A stretch of 11,147 bases of DNA from Chytridium lagenaria (taxonomy: Eukaryota > Chytridiomycota > Chytridiomycetes > Chytridiales > Chytridiaceae): the NCBI GenBank assembly GCA_025449115.1, contig JAHLKC010000346.1:1-11147 (forward strand), read 5' to 3'. Of this stretch, positions 1 through 7,754 are shown in pieces. Made by a program: the position numbers and the translations under genes. Each line of letters opens with the position of its first letter. Positions within the stretch are counted from its first letter, which is position 1. The notes under the pieces were generated by a model. The model made no database searches and had not been told where the DNA came from. It saw only the letters and a list, made by a program, of their open reading frames with translations.

Positions 1-708
1 GGTTGGAGGGCTGTTAGTAAGGCCAAAAGGCATGACTTTGTATTGCCATTGACCACCAGACGTGACAAAAGCAGTTTTGTGGCGGTCGCTTTCAGGGATC
101 TTAGTCTGCCAAAAGCCAGATAAGAGGTCAAGCGACGTAAATAAGTGCATACCAGCCAGACGATCAAATGTTTCGTCAATGCGAGGGAGAGGGTATTTGT
201 CTTTGACAGTCACCTCATTGAGCCGACGAAAGTCGGTACAGAACCTGAGGGTGCCATCTTTCTTCTTGGCGAGGCAAACGGGAGCGGCATAAGAGGAGCG
301 CGCAGGTTCAATGATATCATCGTTAAGCATCTGTTCAATATGAGACTTGATAATCTTAGCACGTTCAATGCCCTCAGGATATGGGGCAGAATTGGGAGGA
401 CGAGCATAAGGCTTTGTTTCAATAGTGTGTTCACCAGGAGATTTGGTTGAAGTAACAACATGGGGATCAAAGATGTCGCGATATTCAAGAACGAGTTTAT
501 TAAGCTGATCAGTTAAAGTAGAATCAGTGATGTGAGAAAAGTCAAATTGACGTAAAAACTCGTCATCAGAAGTGACGGGAGGGTCGCGAAGATAATCCAT
601 TTTGTCTTCTTGGGACGTGTCCTTAGTTCGCATACGAACTTTGGGATCGGGGGAAGGTATAGCATCCACAGAGATAGGAATGTCTTCATGGAGATCGCGT
701 CGACGGTG
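1..708 (-). pseudogene. Ty3/gypsy-like reverse transcriptase, N-terminal part (runs off left edge)
   Basis: The minus strand is open from 708 down to base 1 (236 codons) and continues beyond the window. It reads as the connection region and first motifs of a Ty3/gypsy reverse transcriptase. Visible motifs in order are a segment on ending residues (DDIIEPARSSYAAPV), a KKDGTLRFCTDFRRLNEVTV block, a YPLPRIDETFDRLAG block, LFTSLDLLSGFWQ with the first catalytic aspartate, and a VMPFGLTNSP block at the very edge. The YxDD box, RNase H and integrase would lie left of base 1 and cannot be judged. The frame starts just after an in-frame TGA (709-711). The upstream pol sequence continues in another frame, so this part is joined to the protease region only through a frame break. 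It copies RNA to DNA during retrotransposition in intact relatives. I call it a pseudogene because of the breaks upstream, though this stretch itself is intact. Confidence 0.88.
66..158 (-). repeat. RT segment, arm 1 of a 93-bp inverted repeat
   Basis: This stretch is part of the RT frame (from the LAG block to the KTAF block). Its reverse complement recurs at 3397-3489 with one mismatch that I can see in 93 bases (G in this arm at cttaGtctg, A in the other read in the same sense). Confidence 0.9.
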
Positions 709-1060
709 TCAGAGTCCAGAGTAAAGGAAAACATCTCATCCAGAAGGGGAGATGCGGGTGGACTAGGTAAGTGAGTATGAGGTTCACAATTACTGAGAGG
801 GTGAGTAACCAATGGTGGAAGCGAGGCAACAGCAGTAAGGGTAGAAGCCAGAGGGGACTCAGTGACAGGAGTCGGGGAAGGAGAGATGTGAACATCCGAT
901 GGAGAGGAATCGGTAAGGTTGCAATAATGGGTGTAAACATCGTGGACAGAGTTGAGCTCGGGATGAGAAGACAACTCTTGGATGAGGGATAACATCATTG
1001 GGATGTCATCGGATAACGCTTGAGGTAAGCGGAGGAAGAGAGAAGGAGCTTCGCGAGGAT
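709..1060 (-). pseudogene. pol linker between protease and reverse transcriptase, frame-broken
   Basis: This low-complexity Ser/Pro-rich stretch joins the protease frame to the RT frame. An open frame runs from 998 to 513 and can be followed upstream to about 1060 in the same frame (DDPREAPSLFLRLPQ, then MMLSLIQELSSHPEL). Between about 1060 and 1070 the protease frame gives way to this one. Near 700-711 a second shift is needed to enter the RT frame (DLHEDIPISVDAIPSPD), because the RT frame has a TGA at 709-711. No catalytic motif is present. Two shifts within 360 bases indicate decay rather than one programmed frameshift. Sequence quality could also explain one of them. Confidence 0.6.
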
Positions 1061-2071
1061 CGTCACGATGTAACCGAGACGGGTACCCTGAGCAATGAAT
1101 AAGTCAGAGTCGGAGATACTGCGAACCATAAGAGGTAGGGTGTAAGAAGCTGATTCAGGGTCAGTGAGGTCTGGAGGGCAGAGCTCGGCATGAGGGACAC
1201 GAGTGCGAGGCACAAGAAGACCACGATCAATATGAGATGCAATAGGATTTATTATATAATGTGATAAAGGAGCGTCGGGAGGACGCGTCAAGCGACAAGG
1301 AATAGGCATCTCAGAGTGGGGAGAGATAGTAATATCAGAAGAGGCAACAACGGCAATGTGAGGATTGGGGTGAACAAAGGTAGGAGTTGTTGCAACCAAT
1401 TGAAGGGGAGTGATGAAAGGAGTAACAACATCATTACCGGCGGCATCAGGGCAAAGGGACCAGAACCGGAGGATCTCTTGACTACCTAGCAGATCCATCA
1501 AGAAATGGTTGATGGTAGGTGTACCAAGGATGATGTCTCGAGGACACTTGCGGACGACTTGGAATTCTAAAATGGCTTTAGCACGATAGTCAGAGCCAGG
1601 GGATATAGATAAATAACAACGACCAATAAGAGGTTCACGGCCACCAACACCTGTAGAGTAGAGTTGACGGGTGTGAGGACGGAAGTGAATAGGAAAGGTC
1701 CTATTGTGGAGTTGCTTAAGGTAAGATAAAGAGATAACATTAGCGTTAGAGCCAGAATCAAGTAAAGCATTTGTAACAAACGTACCATGGATGCGGGCGC
1801 AGATTTGAGCTACCGTGTGTTTATCACGAGTCGGTAGGGATTTTGGGACCACGTCCACAATAACGGGATCGGTTTGCGTAGAGGTAGTTTGATTATCCTT
1901 AATCGTAGACGAAAGTGGTGAGGGAGAGACCATTGCATCCGACAGGGGAGCGTTTGGTTCAGAGGCGGCGGTATCAGACTTGATGACGGAAGCCACCGAG
2001 GATATGGAAGGAGAACGTGAGACGCGAGGTAGAGTTGAGAGAAGCGTTAACCACTCAGACCGTTGAGACAT
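995..2071 (-). pseudogene. Retroviral-type aspartic protease (retropepsin) of the gypsy-like element
   Basis: This is a 358-codon open frame. Residues 105-107 are the catalytic DSG of a retropepsin, in the context NALLDSGSNANVISLSYL, followed about 80 residues later by a DIILGTPTINHF block matching the hydrophobic-hydrophobic-Gly second motif of the fold. The first 90 residues are a Ser/Thr/Pro-rich leader and the last 120 look like the spacer that precedes RT in gypsy pol (GLLVPRTR, then IAQGTRLGYI). The enzyme cleaves Gag-Pol in virus-like particles in intact relatives. The upstream sequence seems to enter this frame from about 2225 (PDDFLSSPISDEDR just before the ATG), so the ATG at 2071 is probably not a genuine start. 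The frame ends near 1060-995 where pol shifts. The DSG and fold motifs are clear; integrity is poor. Confidence 0.8.
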
Positions 2072-2779
2072 ACGATCCTCATCACTAATAGGTGACGAGA
2101 GGAAGTCATCGGGAACGGGAGCGACATTACATGCGAGGACGTGAAGGGGAGCTGACGATTCGGCGGTGACGGAGTACGTTGCCGTGCCGTGGTGAGTACA
2201 GGAGAAGAGACCTGAGTGGACTTCAAAGCGGCAGAAAGCAAGCGAGAAGGCTGCAGCGGTTGATCAGTTAAGAAACGTGTATAAAACAACGGCATACATG
2301 ATGGAGACTCGGGATGAGGAATCAAGGCTTGTACAGCCGTCGGGGTGTAGCCAGCGGGGAGATAGTAGGATCGAGATGCCAGGCAACCAGAGATGGTGTA
2401 GAAGTGATGTATTCCAATCATCGGATTTAGGAAGATGGGAAGGGGAGCTGAAGCGCTAAGGCGCTGTAAGATTGCCGAAAGGAAATCAGGTAAATCAGCT
2501 GGAAGAATAAGGACTCCAGACCGAGAAGTCTGGAGGAGGCAATGGAGAATGGTGAATGCCTCGGACAAAGAGGCCCAGTATAGCGTAAAAGGCGTCAACG
2601 ACGCATCACTCAAAGGTGACAATAAAGAAAAAGGCAATAAAGCAATATTAGACGTCACAGAGAAGCTTTTATTAATTGACGGAGTCAATACAACAGGGCT
2701 GAGAGAGTGACGTTGAGGGAAGAAGTAAGCCATAATGGTAAAAAGAAAGAGGTCAGGAATGACATTAACGAACGTGCAT
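2072..2779 (-). pseudogene. Gag-pro linker of the gypsy-like element, decayed
   Basis: An open frame of 228 codons covers 2733-2047, with Ser/Leu/Pro-rich sequence (for example LPADLPDFLSAILQRL) but no domain I recognise. From about 2260 to 2072 a different frame, continuous with the protease, looks equally protein-like (FSCTHHGTATYSV, HVLACNVAPVPDDFL). At least one frame break therefore lies near 2225-2270. The junction with the gag frame at 2780 is also out of frame. Position between zinc knuckle and protease suggests it belongs to the element's polyprotein. The exact frame path cannot be fixed without relatives to align. Confidence 0.4.
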
Positions 2780-3396
2780 CTAAGGAAGCGGTTTCGGTGA
2801 AGGGAGTTGTAGGTGACCCTCTAAAATTAGGATAGAAGGATGCACGAATAATGGAGACTTACTATCAAAAAGTTCTAGGAAAGTTCCAGCCTCAGATAAG
2901 CGGGGACATTGCTCAATAGGGTGAAGGCCACGACACAGGCGGCAAGGACGTCGGTCGTCAACGAGGGCAACAGGACGATCATCAGAGGTAGAAGTCCCAG
3001 CAGGTGAAGATTCCTGGCGATCAAAACGAGGAGGAGGACCAGGGCGAGAAAATCCAGACTGACCAGAGCGACTAGGAAAGGGCGTTGGTCGAGAAGGGTT
3101 GGAGGAATCGAAGGGAGGACGACGATCATCGCGAAATGTAAGACCTTCAGGACGATAATTACCACGTCGGTAATCATCAGTGTAGCGACGGAAAGTCTGC
3201 TGAACGACATGACCAGGAGGACGTTGTTGCTCGGCGGCGTAGAGTTCGAAGGCATAAGACTCAAATGAGGTGAAACAAACGTCGCGATCATCAGGATGCG
3301 GGATGGCGAGTTCCTGATCGTTTTCAAGGCAAACATCAACCACATAGTCGAAGAGGTGAGTGTTGATATCAGGCTTGCGGCGAGACATTTGCTGAA
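2780..3396 (-). pseudogene. Gag C-terminal half with zinc knuckle (gypsy-like element), N-terminus lost
   Basis: The minus-strand frame carries the last part of a capsid-like region (ATG at 3388; HLFDYVVDVCLENDQE), an Arg/Pro-rich basic linker, then a zinc knuckle CRLCRGLHPIEQC with spacing C-x2-C-x3-H-x4-C (2906-2944). This spacing is one residue shorter than the classical retroviral CCHC box. Intact gag proteins package element RNA into particles. The open frame extends upstream to 3478, but those first 27 codons are the antisense of a reverse-transcriptase fragment (3397-3489), so the native gag start is missing. The frame stops at 2780, just before the decayed linker. Identification rests on the knuckle plus the position upstream of protease and RT. 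Confidence 0.72.
2906..2944 (-). other. Zinc knuckle of gag, CX2CX3HX4C
   Basis: Cys, Cys, His and Cys ligands are spaced 2, 3 and 4 residues apart. They follow an Arg/Pro-rich stretch, as in nucleocapsid regions of retroelements. Confidence 0.7.
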
Positions 3397-3489
3397 TGGC
3401 TGGTATGCACTTATTTACGTCGCTTGACCTCTTATCTGGCTTTTGGCAGATTAAGATCCCTGAAAGCGACCGCCACAAAACTGCTTTTG
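3397..3489 (+). repeat. Inverted copy of an RT segment, arm 2
   Basis: On the plus strand this reads as the RT block AGMHLFTSLDLLSGFWQIK and onward to KTAF, the same segment as 66-158 but facing the opposite way. It abuts the truncated gag frame on its left and unrelated sequence (a ggttgggccccc stretch) on its right. Read antisense it forms an in-frame N-terminal extension of the gag remnant. It marks an inversion, a nested second copy, or a template-switch junction. Confidence 0.88.
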
Positions 3490-3517
3490 GGTTGGGCCCC
3501 CAATGTGAAACTACGGC

Positions 3518-3549
3518 CTCCTACCACGTATCTGAAGGTATGGTAGGAG
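3518..3549. repeat. Short perfect inverted repeat (9-bp stem, 14-nt loop)
   Basis: CTCCTACCA at 3518-3526 is the exact reverse complement of TGGTAGGAG at 3541-3549. It lies 28 bases right of the inverted RT copy. It could be a chance hairpin or part of an element end. Confidence 0.5.
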
Positions 3550-4070
3550 TTTCGATAGGACTAGTACCTTCTAATGGTACATAGAACGTCTACACATAAA
3601 TAAATAAAGTTTAGTGTACTTGACAAAGATAAACAATGTCCAGAGCATGAAAGAATGGAGCTCAATGATGATCAGCGGGAATAAACGAAAGGTAAAGGGA
3701 ATAAGGGTGGATACAAGCACGGGACCAGAATAAAGGATACTTAGCTGCGGTGTTTTCAAGTAAGTCTTCCTACAACCATTTTTGCCCATTCCGTCGATCA
3801 TCGCGGCGGTAAAGGCGTTTCCTTAGCGTTCCCGATGCTAAGGGCAATCTCTAAACCCGAAACGACGACGACGAGGGGAAGCTGCGTTGATACTCCATCT
3901 CACCGGCCGTGAGCCGAAGGGGGGTTTGCTGATCAGGGCTTTGCGGCAGCCGATCACCCAACGCCACGGAACATACGCGGTGTGTCCGAGGACCTGACGG
4001 AGGCACCTTCTGGTAAGACTACTTAATACTAACCTTGGTGCCAGAGGTAGGCGCGGGTGTATGCGAGAAG

Positions 4071-4090
4071 ACCTGGACCTGGACCTGGAC
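4071..4090. repeat. ACCTGG hexamer repeat, three copies
   Basis: Three tandem ACCTGG units are followed by a partial fourth, and the sequence continues with a degenerate CAGGAC unit. Confidence 0.85.
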
Positions 4091-4440
4091 AGGACTGGGG
4101 ACAGGTTTTTGGGATGGGACAACTTCTCTATCTTTATTTGTAAGACCCTCTCGCTCAACATAAACATAAACAAAGAATAAATAAACATATAAACAATGGG
4201 TATAAATGAGCGAGGGGATAAAGAAGAGATATGTACAAAATAAAACAAAAGTCCCAAGATACAAAAGGGCGGTAAACAGGGAAAACCTGACCGGCGACAT
4301 ATATACAATGCCGTGGGAAAACCTGAATACCGTATAAGATAAGTTAAGACTTACCATGACGAATCCTAAAGACTTCGTTAGTGTTACAAGCAGGAGGGGG
4401 TAAAAGGAAAAGCCGTACATATAGCATCTTGGGAAATATG

Positions 4441-4616
4441 CTTACGGTGAAATATCATTTATTGAATATTTCACAATTTTGACATTTCGTATAACTTGTT
4501 TTTTTGATTCAGAATAAATAAATTTTGTTTTTAAAATTGTCAAAGTTAAATTCGAAACTTCAAAGTTAAATTCAAAAAATTTCGAAGTCAATAAATTTTT
4601 CAAAAAAAAGTTAATC
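4441..4616. other. AT-rich spacer with a hairpin and a short direct repeat
   Basis: The spacer is strongly AT-rich compared with both flanks. It contains a perfect 9-bp inverted repeat (GTGAAATAT at 4447-4455, ATATTTCAC at 4466-4474) and a 13-bp direct repeat CAAAGTTAAATTC at 4541-4553 and 4561-4573 (20-bp spacing). No gene is seen. It separates the retroelement debris from the Helitron remnant. Confidence 0.6.
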
Positions 4617-5402
4617 AGACTAACCAGCTCGGTGCTAACCCTAACCTAACTTTAAGGCTAATGGTAGCTCCCTCAAAACACGTAACCCCGGGGCGGCCCA
4701 AACGTTTTTCTAGTAGTATTTTCAATGCTCTATCCGATGCACCTTTCACCCAGGCATGCTTTATAAGTGCAAAAGTTCGCAGTCCTAAGTGTAAGCAACA
4801 GCATTTTGTTTGCCATCTCTACCGTTTCCTTTGATATAGCGCCGGATAGAACAGCAACCGAGTATGTTTCCGCAGGGTCAGGAGAAATAGTGATGAACAA
4901 TTGGAAAACACCAAAACGATACATTTTTCCGAAACATTAATGCCGGGCCCATGCTCTGCTTGCATTTGAACCCAGAAAGCACGCTCACCTTGAGCAATAC
5001 CAGATCTTGTAGACAGCAAATGTTTGACGCTTAGAGATGGCGGTGGAGGCTTCCGGCCAGCTTTTCTTGCATTATCGCAGAATTTTGCATAAGCCAGCGC
5101 TTCTTGAACCGTTTGGGATGTAATTTTCCCAGCAGCTAAAGCGTCGTTGCTAACCTTAAGCGAATAATGTAACTTGTTATATGCTCGTCGCATTGCAATG
5201 TAGTCAAACATCACCAACATAAAGGCGTAATGTTCTTCAAAGTGATTACCATGCACACCGTCAAATGCGGTGCCATGCAGCTGCAAGCACCTGCTAACCA
5301 AGACTGCAGTCCCATATGGTTGTGACGAGACTCAGAAGGTCCACCACGTCCGAATGGAAACAGTGAAGGAAACATCTCTGTAATCATTCTTTCAAAAGAC
5401 AA
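4617..5402 (-). pseudogene. Helitron N-terminal region (Helitron_like_N) fragment, frameshifted
   Basis: Read right to left, three or four minus-strand frames join into one Helitron-like segment. It opens with FERMITEMFPSLFPFGRGGP (about 5390-5320), the landmark that starts the Helitron_like_N domain of Helitron Rep/helicase proteins. It continues with EEHYAFMLVMFDYIAMRRA (about 5240-5185), a variable stretch, then VFQLFITISPDPAETY (about 4905-4860), the counterpart of the family's FFITINPAD block, and GASDRALKILLEKRLGRPG (about 4740-4685). Frame breaks lie near 5310, 4925 and 4745. The HUH Rep motifs and the helicase domain, expected further downstream (left), are absent, so the copy is truncated. 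Intact proteins mobilise rolling-circle transposons. Sequence upstream at 5403-5505 may belong to the same element but shows no clear motif. Confidence 0.78.
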
Positions 5403-5505
5403 CGGTTTATACAGCCAATGAAAAATATCAGCATTTTATTACAAGGCACCACATTTATTGGGATAGCTACTGGGGTCAAAACCGTTGACGTATGTTACCA
5501 AAGTA

Positions 5506-6530
5506 CCGGTTTCAGACCCAACACGGCCGGGTCCAGAGGACACGGCCGTAACACGGCCGTATCCGGTCTGTAAGAACCGGTACCGAAAAACGGCCGGGTC
5601 GGGCGGGCCGGCCGTAACCGGTCTGCAAAAACAATTACCGAAATACGGCCGGGTCGGGCGGGCCGGCCGTAGCCGGTCTGCAAGAACAATTACCGAAATA
5701 CGGCCGGGTCGGGCGGGCCGGCCGTAACCGTTCTGTAGAAACCGGTACCATAACACGGCCGGGTTGGGAAGAAACCGTACTAAAGCACGACCGGGTCGGG
5801 CGGGCCGGCCGTAACCGGGCTGTAAGAACCAATACCGAAATACGGCCGTAAGAACCGGTACCGAAATACGGCCGGGTCGGGCGGGCCGGCCGTAACCGGT
5901 CTGTAAAAACCGGTTACCATAATACGGCCGGGTGGGAAAGGAACCGTACTAAAGCACGACCGGGTCGGGCAGGCCGGCCGTAACCGGTTTGTAAGAACCG
6001 GTACCGAAATACGGCCGGTTGGGCGGGCCGGCCGTAACCGGTCTGTAAAAACCGGTACCATAATACGGCCGGGTGGGAAAGGAACCGTACTAAAGCACGA
6101 CCGGGTCGGGCGGGCCGGCCGTAACCGGTTTGTAAGAACAAGAACCAAATTACGGCCGGGGCGGGCGGGCCGGCCGTAACCGGTCTGTAAAAGCCGGTAC
6201 CATAATACGGCCAGGTTGGGAGGGCCGGCCGTAACCGGTCTGTAGGAACCCTACTAAAGCACGGCCGGGTTGGGCGGGCCGGCCGTAAACGGTCTGTAAG
6301 TACCAGAACCAAAATACGGCCGGGTCGGGCGGGCTGGCCGTAACCCGTCTGTAAGAACAGGTACTAAAAGACAGCCGGGTCGGGCGGAACGGCCGTAAGC
6401 GGTCTATAAGTAGCCCGGCGGTAACCGGTCTGTAGGAAGCGTACTAAAGCACGGCCGGGTCGGGCGGACCGGGCCGTAACCGGTTTGTAAGAACCGGAAC
6501 CAAAACATGGCCGTGTTCGTCTGGACGGCC
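5506..6530. repeat. GC-rich satellite A, unit about 55 bp with a longer 87-bp variant
   Basis: The landmark GGGCGGGCCGGCCGTAACCGG or a variant recurs at 5601, 5656, 5711, 5798, 5879, 5967, 6021, 6108, 6163, 6218, 6272, 6327, 6382 and 6462. Spacings are 54-55, 80-81 and 87-88. The long units add a segment around GGGAAAGGAACCGTACTAAAGCACGA. Units contain nested palindromes (GGCCGGCC, CGGTACCG). Both strands give long frames rich in Arg/Pro/Gly and repeating PARPGR-type peptides; these are by-products of the repeat, not genes. The right end (about 6380-6530) is more degenerate. Confidence 0.93.
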
Positions 6531-6660
6531 ATAGTGTTTAGTCTATAGCGGAAGGTGTCTTGAGGAAAGGGAAGTGACCGGAGTCACAGACATCTTACCC
6601 TATAAGACGGATCCTGTTCCTTATGTTTTAGGAAACAATTTTCTTGAATACTTTTAGTTT
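6531..6660. other. Unique spacer between two satellites
   Basis: This is a non-repetitive sequence of about 130 bases separating satellite A from satellite B. No gene or motif is recognised. Confidence 0.5.
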
Positions 6661-7000
6661 TAGCCGTATACGGTCTCCATAACTTACGGCAATAGCCACA
6701 ACATATAAAGGTCGGTACGGCCGTATACGGTCTCCATAATTAAGGTAATCTCCACAGCATAAAAAGGTCGGTACGGCCGTATACGGTCTCCATATAACAA
6801 GGTCGGTACGGCCGTATACGGTCTCCATACTTAAGGTAATATCCACAATACTTAAGGTGATATCCACAGCATAAAAAGGACCGTACGGCCGTATACGGTC
6901 TGTATACTTAAGGTAATCTCCACAGAATAAAAAGGTCGGTACGGCCGTATACGGTCTGTATAGAACAAGTTTGGTACGGCCGTATACGGTCTCCATATAC
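6661..7000. repeat. Satellite B, unit about 56 bp with a 35-bp short variant
   Basis: GCCGTATACGGTC recurs at 6663, 6720, 6776, 6811, 6888, 6944 and 6979. Spacings are 57, 56, 35, 77, 56 and 35. The 77-bp unit holds an internal duplication of ACTTAAGGTRATATCCACA. The conserved core TACGGCCGTATACGG holds two overlapping palindromes (TACGGCCGTA and CCGTATACGG). The AT-richer arm reads TTAAGGTAATCTCCACAGCA. It lies about 100 bases downstream of the stop codon of the KDZ-like gene. A minus-strand frame over it is a repeat artefact. Confidence 0.93.
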
Positions 7001-7103
7001 GGTTCTGTACGTAGGTATAACAAGCCTAGACGGGATGGACCGCGCTAGGTATATTCATTTACCAAAGTATTAATTATGATGAATGGATATAGAACACATT
7101 GTA

Positions 7104-7754
7104 TTATCTAGAATTTTGACACTTATACAGCTTAAGAAATGCATCAGAACCAAGGCGCGCCAGATTTTGGTGTTGCTTTCTGTTGTGTGCACAAACGTAA
7201 GTATGTATAGTCATGTTTGCATGACCTTCTGTCATATAGGAGGTGGATTTCTTCATCTGCGCCATACCCTTGTTCGCTGACTCCTGATAGCTAGTGTTGA
7301 GGTCCCCAACATTAACGTCGGCTCTATAGTGCATAGCATGGGATGCGATGGAGCATCCAACGTGTGAGTGCGAATGAAAGTCATCTATCATGAAGCGACA
7401 GTCCTTGAAAAACTCATACTCTCGTAGCATGCAATAATCTGCAGCATGGTAATTATTGTCTGCGAGACAATATGCTGGGCAGGTTCTAAATCTAAAAAGA
7501 ATTTGTGTTAAAAGAGGACTTGATGTTTATGTACCTAGTAAATAGAGTTGAAAAAACGTCGTTGACACTTTCATTTGATGGAAACAGGTGATAACCAATG
7601 TAAAATCGATGTCGACACATGAAAACCATAGCTCCTGAAGTCAAGGTCCTGGCTCGTCTTTGGCGGTGGTAGTATTTTGGACACCTCACCCCATCTGTGT
7701 TGGGTCTAGGGCTCTCTTTTCCCGGAGGTTTGGATAAGCGGGGCGGGATCGAAC
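7104..7754 (-). CDS. KDZ-like gene, exons 9-11: C-terminal catalytic core
   Basis: Exon 9 (7690-7754) is short and follows a 321-nt intron. Exon 10 (7535-7648) gives SGAMVFMCRHRFYIGYHLF, then ESVNDVFSTLFTR. Exon 11 (7104-7491) gives ADNNYHAADYCMLREYEFF, RFMIDDFHSHSHVGC, LNTSYQESANKGMAQMKKS and SYMTEGHANM before a TAA at 7104-7106. The run of a His-rich strand, a D-N pair, a D-x-F-H motif with a following H-x-x-C, and an N-T-x4-E helix is the pattern I associate with KDZ-type transposases. Introns 9 (7649-7689, 41 nt) and 10 (7492-7534, 43 nt) are minimal, and the joints are in frame. Confidence 0.72.

Larger units (their letters stand above)
3490..4440. other. Retroelement leader/LTR-like debris without a recognisable gene
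   Basis: No conserved domain is visible on either strand. The overlapping minus-strand frames at 3571-4420 are rich in Leu/Phe/Tyr and look like translated non-coding sequence. Local features are a 9-bp hairpin at 3518-3549, a CGT-codon run near 3864-3876, and a triple ACCTGG repeat at 4071-4090. On the minus strand an AATAAAG near 4131-4137 and a TGTAACAC at 4381-4388 are LTR-like words. By position this should be the 5' leader or LTR of the minus-strand gypsy element, but no second LTR lies in the window to prove it. Confidence 0.4.

Noticed and set aside
145..450. Plus-strand frame opposite the reverse transcriptase
   Set aside because: The minus strand reads clear RT motifs; this is the antisense shadow.
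1..3396. Endogenous retrovirus with envelope gene
   Set aside because: Only gag, protease and RT parts are visible. Nothing envelope-like is in the window, so a plain LTR retrotransposon is the simpler call.
4635..4650. Telomere-like CTAACCCTAACCTAAC
   Set aside because: Only about two and a half irregular units, and it overlaps the tail of the Helitron reading frame. Too short to call an interstitial telomere.
5439..6312. Overlapping long frames on both strands encoding Arg/Pro-rich repeated peptides
   Set aside because: They are translations of satellite A. They occur in several frames and on both strands and track the repeat period.
5506..7000. CRISPR-like array
   Set aside because: Units are tandem satellites without unique spacers between identical repeats, and the context is eukaryotic.
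6628..7023. Minus-strand 131-codon frame with repeated tyrosine-rich peptides
   Set aside because: It is a translation of satellite B with no domain.
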